Part shown: in pieces, positions 1-7,166 of the stretch
How the letters are laid out: each line of letters opens with the position of its first letter
Position numbering within the stretch: position 1 is the first letter of the stretch
DNA from: an uncultured Collinsella sp.
GTDB taxonomy: Bacteria; Actinomycetota; Coriobacteriia; Coriobacteriales; Coriobacteriaceae
Direction of reading: 5' to 3'
Assembly: GCA_900544865.1 (NCBI GenBank)
Contig: UQXA01000047.1
Coordinates: forward strand, 1 to 14,215
Length of the DNA: 14,215 bases
Program-made: the position numbers and the translations under genes
The notes under the pieces: generated by a model
What the model saw: only the letters and a program-made list of their open reading frames with translations
Databases searched by the model: none
What the model was told of the DNA's origin: nothing

Positions 1-33
1 TCGTCGGCAGCGTCAGATGTGTATAAGAGACAG
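1..33. other. Illumina Nextera transposase adapter (assembly artefact)
   Basis: The first 33 bases match the Nextera Read-1 transposase adapter. They run from TCGTCGGCAG at the 5' end to the 19-base mosaic end AGATGTGTATAAGAGACAG at 15-33. This is library-preparation sequence, not genome. Read in frame with the downstream gene it encodes the telltale residues MCIRDR, so an automatic gene call starting at base 17 would carry a false N-terminus. True insert sequence begins at base 34. Confidence 0.97.
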
Positions 34-34
34 G

Positions 35-3000
35 TCCACACGCCCCGCGCCCACCGCATCTGCGGTCAACCCCAACTTTCCCTTCCCGGCACCCGTCCCC
101 ACGAGCCCGAGCCTTGTGGCGGCGCTTTCCGATCTTTCGGACGCGCGCATGGACGAGCTCGTGGCCATGCGTCGCAAGCTCGCCGGCACCATTGACCCCG
201 ATGCGCCCAAAGCGGTGCTGGAGCCCTCGCTGGTGCCGTACTACAATCCGCTGTTTGCCGATCGCTTTAACTGGGCGCTCGAGTTTCGCATTCGCTGCGG
301 TTCGGTGTCCTACGTGGTTAAGGATATCGACGGCATGGCCGATGCCTATGTGCGCGGCGGTACGTTCTCCTATGGCAAGAAGCTTACGTTTGCCCATGTG
401 CCCGAGGCTTTCGATGACGTGTCGACAAAGCTGCTCGACTTTATCGCAATGACGGTCGCCTACCTAGGCGATATTACGAGCTCGCGCTCGGCATCGTATG
501 ACTTTGCCCGCAGCGGCTTTGTCGCCGAGCGTCAGTTGCCGGTATCCGAGTATTCCGTCGTGTCCGTGCTGGACCTGCTGCGCGGCAGGACCATGTCCTT
601 TGAGCCCGCATGGTCGCGGGGGACGACGACGCATCGCTCCTACGAGGTGGCAGTCGAGCCGTCGCCGCAGGGGGAGGGCGAAGTCCCGGCTAAGCGCCCG
701 CCGCTTCTTGCCGCCAAGATTGCACCGGCGGCGGGAGGCAGCTACGACTTGCGCCTGCCGGCCGATATGTACTGCTTTGTCGCGGGCGACGCAGCCTATC
801 TGGTTGATACGCGCCGCGCGCGCCGTACCGACACGGCGTTTGCCCAACATGCGGCGCCGTTCCTTTCGCACTTGTTGCCCTGCCGCACGCCGGTCCATAT
901 CGCCGCCGACCAGGTGGGCGAGTTCTGCCGCATGGCGCTGCCTATCTTGCGCGACTATACCGACCTGACCGCTCCCGCCGCGCTCGACGCCGTGGCACCC
1001 GAGCCGAGTTTTGCCATGGCGATTGGCGTCGACGATGGCCTTGTGACCTGCAAGATTACGGTATCCTACGGTGATTGGTCGGCAGATCTCTTTAGTCTTG
1101 GTGCTCCGGGCAGTCCTTTCGAAGAGCAACGCCCCGGCGTTCCGTCCCGCGATACGGTGGCGGAGTTTCGCGTTATGGACACGGCTGCCCTGTACTTCGA
1201 TTTCCACGAGGGCGGCCTGGCGTTTGAGGAACGTGATGACGAGAGCCTGTTCCACTTGCTGACCGAGGGCCTGTCTGCTCTGTCCGAGCTGGGCGAGGTC
1301 ATGCTCAGCGATCGCCTGCGCCAGATCTCGGTACGCCCCGCGCCCAAGCTTTCGGTGCGCGCCACCGTCAAGAGTAACCTGCTCGACGTCGAACTGGGCG
1401 CAAGCGGCCTTTCGGCGGCAGACCTTGCCATCTACCTCGACTCCTACAAGCGTCACCAGACGTTTGCACATCTCACATCGGGTGACATCGTTCGCCTGGA
1501 TGAAGGTGCCCGCGCTGCGTTTGGCCTTGCCGAGGACCTGGGCGTCGATGCCGTCGACCTGCTCGACGGCGTGTCGCTTCCCGCGTCGAGCACCCTTTTT
1601 GTCGATAGCATGCTCGCGCGCACGCCGACGCTCGAGGCCGATCGCGACGCGGCGTTCCGCCGCACCATCGAGCGTCTGGACACGCTCGGCAAGATGGACT
1701 TTACGGTACCCGCCTCGCTCAAGGCCACGCTGCGCGGCTATCAGGTCGACGGCTACCAGTGGCTCGGCTCACTTGAGCACCTGGGTCTTGGCGGCATCTT
1801 GGCCGACGATATGGGCCTGGGCAAAACACTGCAGATGATTGCGCACATTCTGGCGCGCGTGGAGGCGGGGGATACCAAGCCCACGCTTGTGGTATGTCCC
1901 GCGTCGCTCGTGTACAACTGGGCTGCCGAGTTGGAGCGCTTTGCCCCCTCGATTGATGTGTGCGCCATCGTGGGCGCCAAGGCCCAGCGTCGCGTGCAAA
2001 TTGCCGGTGCCGCCGAGCACAACGTGGTGGTGACGTCGTATGACCTCATGCGCCGCGACATCGACGAATACGTCGAGCAGAACTTTGCCCGCGTGGTGCT
2101 CGACGAGGCCCAGTACATTAAAAACCCGCTCACCCAGGTGGCCCGCGCTGCCAAGCGCCTGCCGGCCGGCGTGCGCTTTGCCTTGACGGGCACGCCCATC
2201 GAAAACCGTCTGTCCGAGCTCTGGAGCATCTTCGACTTTTTGATGCCGGGCCTTCTGGGCACGCGCGACTCATTTGCCAAGCGCTTTGAGGGTCCCGTCG
2301 AACATACCGAGGGTGACAGCGCCGCTCGTCTGCAGGCGCTCGTGTCGCCGTTTGTGCTGCGTCGCGTCAAGGAAGATGTGGTGGCCGATCTGCCCGAGAA
2401 GATCGAGGATACGGTGATGGCGCAGCTTACCGGCGAGCAGTGCAAACTCTACCTGGCCAACCAGGACCGCATCGCCCAGCAAGTGCAGCACCGCGAGGCC
2501 GGGGAGTTTAAGAAAGACAAGCTCAAGGTGCTTGCCGAGCTCACCAAGCTGCGCCAGATCTGTTGCGATCCGCATCTGCACTATGCGGACTACAAGGCGG
2601 GAAGCGCCAAGCTCGATACGTGTATGGAGCTCGTCCATGGCGCGCTCGACGGCGGTCATCGCATCTTGCTGTTCAGCCAGTTTACGGGCATGCTCGATAT
2701 CATCGGCAAGCGCCTGGCCAAGGAGGACATCGCCTTCCTTAAGCTCACGGGCGCATCTTCTAAAGAGAGTCGCGCCAAGATGGTTGCGCAGTTCCAGGCG
2801 GGCGAGGTGCCGGTGTTCTTGATTTCGCTCAAGGCGGGCGGCGTGGGCCTTAATTTGACGGCTGCCGACGTGGTCATCCACTACGACCCGTGGTGGAACG
2901 TGGCGGCGCAGGACCAGGCGACCGACCGTGCCCACCGCATTGGCCAGCAGCACACCGTGACCGTGTACAAGCTCATCGCCAAGGACACGATCGAGGAACG

Positions 3001-3124
3001 CATTATGCAGATGCAGGAGTCCAAGCGTAATCTGGTCAACAGTGTGCTCGGCGGCGATGGTATCTCGTCGGCGCTGTTTACCCGCGAGGATGTTCTGGCG
3101 CTGCTCGGCGGCGACGGCCGCTAA
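35..3124 (+). CDS. SNF2-family ATP-dependent DNA translocase/helicase, 5'-truncated
   Basis: This is a Swi2/Snf2 superfamily 2 ATPase of the bacterial RapA/HepA-like type. Such proteins translocate on double-stranded DNA to remodel protein-DNA or transcription complexes. 1029 residues are visible (first complete codon at 35). About the first half resembles the bacterial SNF2-associated domain that precedes the motor in this family. The motor then carries motif I DDMGLGKT (bases 1805-1828, residues ~591-598), motif Ia (LVVCPASLVYNW), motif II DEAQ (2102-2113, the DEAH-box variant usual in bacterial SNF2), motif III (LTGTPIENRLSELWS), motif IV (LLFSQFTGMLDII), motif V (SLKAGGVGLNLTAADVVIHY) and motif VI (QDQATDRAHRIGQ, residues ~959-971). 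All ATPase motifs are intact. The real start lies upstream of the contig. Relatives often begin with a SWIM zinc finger, which is probably what is missing. The specific cellular role is unknown. Confidence 0.93.
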   Translation, partial: STRPAPTASAVNPNFPFPAPVPTSPSLVAALSDLSDARMDELVAMRRKLAGTIDPDAPKAVLEPSLVPYYNPLFADRFNWALEFRIRCGSVSYVVKDIDGMADAYVRGGTFSYGKKLTFAHVPEAFDDVSTKLLDFIAMTVAYLGDITSSRSASYDFARSGFVAERQLPVSEYSVVSVLDLLRGRTMSFEPAWSRGTTTHRSYEVAVEPSPQGEGEVPAKRPPLLAAKIAPAAGGSYDLRLPADMYCFVAGDAAYLVDTRRARRTDTAFAQHAAPFLSHLLPCRTPVHIAADQVGEFCRMALPILRDYTDLTAPAALDAVAPEPSFAMAIGVDDGLVTCKITVSYGDWSADLFSLGAPGSPFEEQRPGVPSRDTVAEFRVMDTAALYFDFHEGGLAFEERDDESLFHLLTEGLSALSELGEVMLSDRLRQISVRPAPKLSVRATVKSNLLDVELGASGLSAADLAIYLDSYKRHQTFAHLTSGDIVRLDEGARAAFGLAEDLGVDAVDLLDGVSLPASSTLFVDSMLARTPTLEADRDAAFRRTIERLDTLGKMDFTVPASLKATLRGYQVDGYQWLGSLEHLGLGGILADDMGLGKTLQMIAHILARVEAGDTKPTLVVCPASLVYNWAAELERFAPSIDVCAIVGAKAQRRVQIAGAAEHNVVVTSYDLMRRDIDEYVEQNFARVVLDEAQYIKNPLTQVARAAKRLPAGVRFALTGTPIENRLSELWSIFDFLMPGLLGTRDSFAKRFEGPVEHTEGDSAARLQALVSPFVLRRVKEDVVADLPEKIEDTVMAQLTGEQCKLYLANQDRIAQQVQHREAGEFKKDKLKVLAELTKLRQICCDPHLHYADYKAGSAKLDTCMELVHGALDGGHRILLFSQFTGMLDIIGKRLAKEDIAFLKLTGASSKESRAKMVAQFQAGEVPVFLISLKAGGVGLNLTAADVVIHYDPWWNVAAQDQATDRAHRIGQQHTVTVYKLIAKDTIEERIMQMQESKRNLVNSVLGGDGISSALFTREDVLALLGGDGR

Positions 3125-3289
3125 CCGCGCGCGGGATGGGGTTGCCGAGTCGGACCAGGTCACCGGTTCGTCCTGGCCCGACCGCTTGCCGCGCCCGTTA
3201 TGTGTTCATTTGCCATGCCGTGGATGGTTCGCCTGCCTTTGGGCATAAGAAGCATCAGGAATATTGGCACATCAGCAAAGGAGAACATC

Positions 3290-3652
3290 ATGGCGAAATT
3301 CTTTAAGGATTCCAATGGCAAGCTCGTTGCCGCCCTTGGCGACGACGTTGCGACCCCTGCCGGCTGCACGGAGCTGACGGCGAACACCGAGGATGCGGCG
3401 CACGAGAAGCACGTGCCTGTTGTCGAAATCGAGCGCGACGGCCACGTCATTCGCGCACGTGTAGGCTCGACGGAGCACCCCATGCTGCCTGAGCACTACA
3501 TCGAGTGGATCGCGCTTGAGGCCGAGGGCCGCCTGGAGGTCCATTACCTTGAGCCTGGCATGAAGCCCACGACGTTTTTCGCTGGCGGCTCCAAGACCGG
3601 TACCGTCTATGCCTACTGCAACCTGCATGGGCTGTGGTCCGCGACGTTCTAG
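3290..3652 (+). CDS. dfx: Desulfoferrodoxin-family superoxide reductase with degenerate N-terminal iron domain
   Basis: Superoxide reductase reduces superoxide to hydrogen peroxide in the cytoplasm of anaerobes, without releasing oxygen. The 120-residue protein has the complete catalytic Fe(His)4Cys site of the family: E39-K40-H41, then H63 and H69 in EHPMLPEHYIEW, then C110 and H113 in YCNLHGLW. Spacings match characterised enzymes. The N-terminal segment (about residues 1-33) aligns with the desulforedoxin domain of two-iron enzymes, but only C26 of its four cysteines remains. That centre therefore cannot bind iron, as in the Treponema pallidum-type class III enzymes. ATG at 3290 is chosen because AAAGGAG lies about 7 bases upstream; an in-frame ATG at 3200 would add 30 unrelated residues and lacks a clear ribosome site. 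The gene stands alone between the SNF2 gene and a terminator at 3699-3730. Its electron donor, often rubredoxin, is not in the window. Confidence 0.93.
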   Translation: MAKFFKDSNGKLVAALGDDVATPAGCTELTANTEDAAHEKHVPVVEIERDGHVIRARVGSTEHPMLPEHYIEWIALEAEGRLEVHYLEPGMKPTTFFAGGSKTGTVYAYCNLHGLWSATF

Positions 3653-3698
3653 GAGCGCGCCCCCGCTCGGGGTATCATAGCTAGCATATGCACATGCG

Positions 3699-3730
3699 AG
3701 CGCCGGCTGCATTATGCGGCCGGCGCTTTT
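3699..3730 (+). terminator. Rho-independent terminator after the superoxide reductase gene
   Basis: A perfect 9-bp stem, AGCGCCGGC (3699-3707) with GCCGGCGCT (3719-3727), encloses an 11-base loop. It runs straight into TTTT (3727-3730). It lies 47 bases after the superoxide reductase stop and 40 bases before the next start, so it separates the two genes. Confidence 0.85.
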
Positions 3731-3769
3731 ACTACGACAACGACGATTTACGACGGAAAGGGCTTGGCC

Positions 3770-5743
3770 ATGAAGCTCGCACTTGCACAGATCGATATGC
3801 GCCTGGGTGACATCGAAGGCATTTGCGGCCGCATCGAGGACCAGGCTCGCCTGGCTCATGAGCGCGGCGCGCGCGTGCTGTGCGTTCCGGCCCCGCTCTT
3901 TATGGGCGCCATGCCGGGCAGCCTGGTGGGCGCTGTCGATTTTGAGCACGATATGCTGATGGGCCTGACGGGCGTTGCCGAGCGCATCCAAGGGCTCGAT
4001 ATGATCTGCATCGTGCCCTCTGCGGTTTCGTTTGAGGGCCAGCCCCTGCTTGACTACATGATGCTCAAAGACGGTCGCGTGGTGCCTGCGCGCGCAAGTA
4101 TCGCCCTGCAGCGTGGCGAGAGCAACGACGCGCGTTGGGCACCGCCGGTGTTTGACGTGGACGGCGTGCGCATCGCCGTGGTGTTTGACCTGGATCGCGA
4201 GCTCGAGATGCTGCCGACCGGTGTCGACCTCATTGCCTATTTCCAGTTTAATGCGTTTGACATGACCGACCGCGAGACCGCCGCCGTCGCCGCCGTGCGC
4301 AGCGGTGCCTACCGCAAGATCGCCTCCAAGCGCAGCGTGTGGTTTGCCTGCGTGGCGCCGGTCGGCGCCTATGACGAGTCGGTGTATACCGGCGGGTCGT
4401 TTGTGCTCGACGATTGCGGTCGCGTGGTTGCCCAAGCGCCGTGTTTTGAGGAGAGCCTGCTGGTTCAGGAAATTCAGCGCGGCGTGATGCTCGATGCCCT
4501 GGAGGACCACGAGCTGCCCCAGTTTCGCTCCGAGGAGTGGCTGTGGCAGGCGCTGGTGCTTGCCGTGCGCGACAATGCCCGCGCCCGCGGTGCGTCGCGT
4601 GCCGTGGTGGCGCTCGAGGGCGATCTGCCGTCGTCCCTGTTGTCGGCGCTCGCCGTCGATGCCTTGGGTCCGCGTAATGTGATTGGCCTGGTGCTGGGGC
4701 GCAATCGCATCTTTACACCGGCGCAGGAGGAGGCCGAGGCTGCCCGCTGTTCTGCCGTGCGCTCAATCGCCGAGCGTTTGCACATTCGCACCGTCGAGCG
4801 CGATGCACCGGATGCGGCGCGCGTGCTCGACCGCGACGTGTCGGCGGGCGATGCCGAACGCCTGCGTTCGCGCGCGCTGGGCCTGATGCTCGAGGACACA
4901 GCACTCGAGCTGGGCGCGATGACTCTGAGTCCGCTTTCCAAGACCGAGTACGCGTTGGCGGCGCCCGCACTGTCCGGCGGCTACCAGGGCGACTTTGCGC
5001 CCTTTGGCGACGTGTATCTGTCGACACTCGAGTTTGTGGCACGCGTGCGCAACCGCGCCTCGGCCGTGGTGCCCCAAGAGCTCGTGACGCTCAACGCGGT
5101 GGAAGATTGCATGGAGCGCGTGCTGGCGCAGGCGCTCTCGACGCTCGCCGGTCCCGTTGATATGCTCGATCGCGCGGCGCAGCTGCTTGGCGGGCTTGAG
5201 CCGGGCGAGGTCGATGGTGCGCTTGAGTCGCATGTAGACCGCAATCGACCTTTCGACGACATCCCGATGGCCGCTGCCAAGCCCGAGGCCTGCTCACTGC
5301 TGCTGATGCTTGTGCGCCAGGGTGAGGCTGCTCGTCGCATACTGCCGACGGTGCCGATCGTCTCGGCCCGTTCGTTTGCCGAGCGCGCCTGGCCGTACAT
5401 GCTTGCATGGTCCGATCTGGGGCTCAACGGTAAGGAGCGCATGACGGTTGATTCGCTGGCACGCGCCGAGGTGCGCCGCTTTGCCGACGACGACACGAGT
5501 GACCGTATGCGCGGCGAGATGATGGGCATATTGGGCGAGCTGTTGGGTATTTCGCCCGAGCAGATGGAAGAGCTGCGCTCCGAGGACGGTCAGCGTCGTT
5601 TGCATGAGGGCATGAAAAAGTTTGAGGGTGAGGTCCAGGACGCCATCGAAAAAATGATGGGCGGCCAGGGCGGACCGCAGGGTGGTCCGATGCCGCATCC
5701 GCCGGTAGACCCCCGACAGTTCCCATTCTTCTCGCAGAACTAA
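3770..5743 (+). CDS. NAD+ synthetase (NadE) homologue lacking both catalytic sites; probable pseudoenzyme with C-terminal extension
   Basis: Overall architecture is that of glutamine-dependent NAD+ synthetase: nitrilase-type glutaminase (about 1-235), synthetase (about 250-430) and the family's C-terminal segment (about 430-550). Recognisable landmarks are MKLALAQIDMRLGDIEG at the start, VYTGGSFVLDDCGRVVAQAP (206-225), AVDALGPRNVIGLVLG (295-310) and GGYQGDFAPFGDVY (403-416). Catalytic positions are lost. The glutaminase Glu of the PEL motif is Ala41 (PAPL). No Lys lies in the triad-lysine region (101-125). The nucleophile Cys of ICED is Asp140 (VVFDLD). The ATP-binding SGGxDS loop reads EGDLPS (283-288), with Asp replaced by Pro287. 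Residues ~550-657 extend past the usual end and finish in a Gly/Pro-rich tail. ATG 3770 is preferred over TTG 3764 because GGAAAGG ends 8 bases upstream. The frame is uninterrupted, so it is not a decayed pseudogene; function is unknown, possibly regulatory or scaffolding. Confidence 0.82.
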   Translation: MKLALAQIDMRLGDIEGICGRIEDQARLAHERGARVLCVPAPLFMGAMPGSLVGAVDFEHDMLMGLTGVAERIQGLDMICIVPSAVSFEGQPLLDYMMLKDGRVVPARASIALQRGESNDARWAPPVFDVDGVRIAVVFDLDRELEMLPTGVDLIAYFQFNAFDMTDRETAAVAAVRSGAYRKIASKRSVWFACVAPVGAYDESVYTGGSFVLDDCGRVVAQAPCFEESLLVQEIQRGVMLDALEDHELPQFRSEEWLWQALVLAVRDNARARGASRAVVALEGDLPSSLLSALAVDALGPRNVIGLVLGRNRIFTPAQEEAEAARCSAVRSIAERLHIRTVERDAPDAARVLDRDVSAGDAERLRSRALGLMLEDTALELGAMTLSPLSKTEYALAAPALSGGYQGDFAPFGDVYLSTLEFVARVRNRASAVVPQELVTLNAVEDCMERVLAQALSTLAGPVDMLDRAAQLLGGLEPGEVDGALESHVDRNRPFDDIPMAAAKPEACSLLLMLVRQGEAARRILPTVPIVSARSFAERAWPYMLAWSDLGLNGKERMTVDSLARAEVRRFADDDTSDRMRGEMMGILGELLGISPEQMEELRSEDGQRRLHEGMKKFEGEVQDAIEKMMGGQGGPQGGPMPHPPVDPRQFPFFSQN

Positions 5744-5747
5744 AAAG

Positions 5748-5775
5748 GTTACGCGGTTTTACCAAACCGCGTAAC
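5748..5775. terminator. Perfect 12-bp hairpin directly after the NadE-like gene
   Basis: GTTACGCGGTTT (5748-5759) pairs perfectly with AAACCGCGTAAC (5764-5775) across a 4-base loop, 5 bases after the stop codon. On the plus strand no T-run follows, so it would be an atypical terminator or a 3'-end stabiliser. On the minus strand the stem is followed by C then TTTTT (complement of 5742-5746), a good intrinsic-terminator layout. It may end a leftward transcript from the following intergenic region or act in both directions. Confidence 0.6.
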
Positions 5776-5788
5776 GAGTCGACGCTGC

Positions 5789-5887
5789 GCGAGCCCCTGC
5801 CGGGCAATCTGCCGCTCAAACCGTCGCTTGCGTACAAAAGTACGCGGCGCTCCTCTTTCGCGACACCTTGCCACGGCAGGGGCTCGC
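5789..5887. repeat. Nested inverted-repeat element in the intergenic region
   Basis: The gap between the NadE-like gene and ruvC (5744-6024) has no convincing gene but is highly structured. GCGAGCCCCTGCCG (5789-5802) is a perfect 14-base inverted repeat of 5874-5887. Inside it, GTCGC (5823-5827) pairs with GCGAC (5860-5864), and inside that GCGTAC-AAAA-GTACGC (5830-5845) forms a perfect tetraloop hairpin. The three stems nest into one ~99-base fold that could form as RNA on either strand or as a cruciform. It could be a small non-coding RNA, a dispersed intergenic repeat, or a MITE-like remnant. I see no target-site duplication at its borders. Confidence 0.55.
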
Positions 5888-5923
5888 TCGCTGGCGTATG
5901 TTCAACCTGCGATTCAACCTTGC

Positions 5924-5954
5924 TTGGCTTATGCTTCCCAGGTTGTGTTATTCT
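5924..5954 (+). promoter_or_regulatory. Possible promoter of the ruvCAB operon
   Basis: A weak sigma70-like pair: TTGGCT (5924-5929), a 19-base spacer and TATTCT (5949-5954), about 70 bases before the ruvC start. The spacer is longer than ideal. It is listed because no better pair is visible between the hairpin element and ruvC. Confidence 0.3.
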
Positions 5955-6024
5955 AGAACAGACGTTCGTGAATGATGCGCGGGGCCTTGCCTTGCGCTTG
6001 GAAAAAAGGCGAGGGGAGGTTGGC

Positions 6025-6546
6025 TTGGTCATTTTGGGTATCGACCCCGGTTTGGCCCATACGGGCTGGGGGATTATCGAGGAGCGACGTGGCGAGGTTC
6101 GCTGCCGTGCCTACGGTTGTATCGAGACCAGCGCGGGCAGCCCGCTCGCGGTGCGCCTGTCGCATATCGCCCACGACCTCAAGGGCGTCGTCGAACGCTA
6201 CCGTCCCGATACCGCGGCTATCGAGAGCATCTACTTTGGCGCTAACGTCCGCTCGGCCATCCCCACGGCGCATGCCCGCGGTGCCGCGCTCGTGGCGCTT
6301 TCGGAATGCGCGCTCGAGATTGGCGAATACACGCCCATGCAGATTAAGCAGGCCGTGGTGGGCACGGGTGCCGCAGATAAACGGCAGGTTGCCTACATGG
6401 TGCGCACGCTCACACAGCTCGATCACGACCCGCACCCAGACCATGCCGCCGATGCCCTGGCCTGCGCCATCTGCCACGTTAACCTCAGCCGCACCCGGGC
6501 GCTTACCGGCGGCGAGTTCTATCAACAGAGAGGAACCGGATACTGA
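6025..6546 (+). CDS. ruvC: Holliday-junction resolvase RuvC
   Basis: RuvC is the endonuclease that cuts Holliday junctions symmetrically during recombinational repair, acting as a dimer with RuvAB. From TTG 6025 the protein is 173 residues, the same length as the E. coli enzyme, and begins MVILGIDPG. Metal-binding acids are D7 (GIDPG), E67 (AIESIY) and D143, with H140 at the fourth position (HAADALACAICH). This is the D-E-H-D arrangement known from Thermus RuvC rather than the D-E-D-D of E. coli. TTG 6025 is chosen because AGGGGAGG (6012-6019) lies 5 bases upstream and because the conserved family N-terminus starts here. The frame stays open upstream to TTG 5920 and GTG 5968, but those extensions lack homology and a ribosome site. 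The stop TGA shares its last base with the ruvA ATG, implying translational coupling. Confidence 0.95.
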   Translation: MVILGIDPGLAHTGWGIIEERRGEVRCRAYGCIETSAGSPLAVRLSHIAHDLKGVVERYRPDTAAIESIYFGANVRSAIPTAHARGAALVALSECALEIGEYTPMQIKQAVVGTGAADKRQVAYMVRTLTQLDHDPHPDHAADALACAICHVNLSRTRALTGGEFYQQRGTGY

Positions 6547-7166
6547 TGATCTCCCAGCTCCATGGAACGCTTGTCGAGGCCACGATGAGCTCGGCCGTCG
6601 TCGATGTATCGGGCGTGGGCTTTGAGCTCGGCATCTCGGGCAGCACTGCCGCCACGCTGCCTACACCCGGCGGCGAGGTTCGCCTCTATACCCGTATGCA
6701 GGTGCGCGAGGACGCCATGACGCTCTTTGGCTTTGCCTCCAAGGACGAGCGCACGATGTTCGATCGGCTCGTGTCCGTGTCGGGTGTTGGCCCGCGCCTG
6801 GCGCTTGCCGTGCTTTCCACCTATACCGTGGGACAGCTGTATTCCCTGGTGATGGCCGAGGACGACAAAGGCATGGCCAAGGTGCCCGGTGTGGGCAAAA
6901 AGACCGCCCAACGCCTTATCTTGGAGCTCAAGAGTACCTTTGCCAAGGACAAGGGCTTTGTTCCGGTCGACGTAATTCCCGGCCAGGTTGCGATGGCGGT
7001 TCCCGCCGCCGCTCCTTCGGCGATCGATGACGCCCGCGCGGCGCTCCTTTCCATGGGCTTTAGCCCGCAGGAGACCGAGGTTGCCTTGAGCGGGTATGAT
7101 GGGCAGGATATGCGTGTCGAGGACCTGCTCGGCGCGGCGCTTAAGCGACTCGGAATGGATGCGTGA
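6546..7166 (+). CDS. ruvA: Holliday-junction branch-migration protein RuvA
   Basis: RuvA binds four-way junctions as a tetramer and loads the RuvB motor. The 206-residue protein has the usual three domains. An N-terminal OB-fold (about 1-63) ends in REDAMTLFGF. Domain II carries two helix-hairpin-helix motifs, SVSGVGPRLALAVLS (77-91) and AKVPGVGKKTAQRLILELK (111-129), which contact DNA backbones. A linker rich in Ala, Pro and Val (about 137-158) leads to C-terminal domain III (about 159-206), which contacts RuvB. Its start overlaps the ruvC stop by one base (TGATG), and its own stop overlaps the ruvB start in the same way. Length and motifs are standard, with nothing missing. Confidence 0.97.
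   Translation: MISQLHGTLVEATMSSAVVDVSGVGFELGISGSTAATLPTPGGEVRLYTRMQVREDAMTLFGFASKDERTMFDRLVSVSGVGPRLALAVLSTYTVGQLYSLVMAEDDKGMAKVPGVGKKTAQRLILELKSTFAKDKGFVPVDVIPGQVAMAVPAAAPSAIDDARAALLSMGFSPQETEVALSGYDGQDMRVEDLLGAALKRLGMDA

Noticed and set aside
17..34. ATG at 17 as the start of the SNF2 protein
   Set aside because: It lies inside the sequencing adapter, so the encoded MCIRDR is artefactual.
464..1471. Long open frame on the minus strand (335 codons)
   Set aside because: Antisense shadow of the SNF2 gene in GC-rich DNA; low-complexity Arg/Ala/Gly-rich translation with no recognisable motif.
3149..3180. Hairpin GGACCAGG/CCTGGCCC after the SNF2 gene as a terminator
   Set aside because: Stem has a mismatch, the loop is 12 bases and no T-run follows.
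3648..3680. Promoter-like TATCAT (3673-3678) upstream of the NadE-like gene
   Set aside because: It would read straight into the terminator at 3699-3730, and its only -35 candidate is 19 bases away.
3272..4510. Minus-strand open frame of 412 codons across the superoxide reductase and NadE-like genes
   Set aside because: Crosses two real genes and a terminator; the translation is His/Arg/Ala-rich with no family resemblance.
3770..5743. Calling the NadE-like gene a pseudogene
   Set aside because: No stop codon or frameshift over 657 codons, a good ribosome site and conserved structural motifs; catalytic loss alone does not make it a broken gene.
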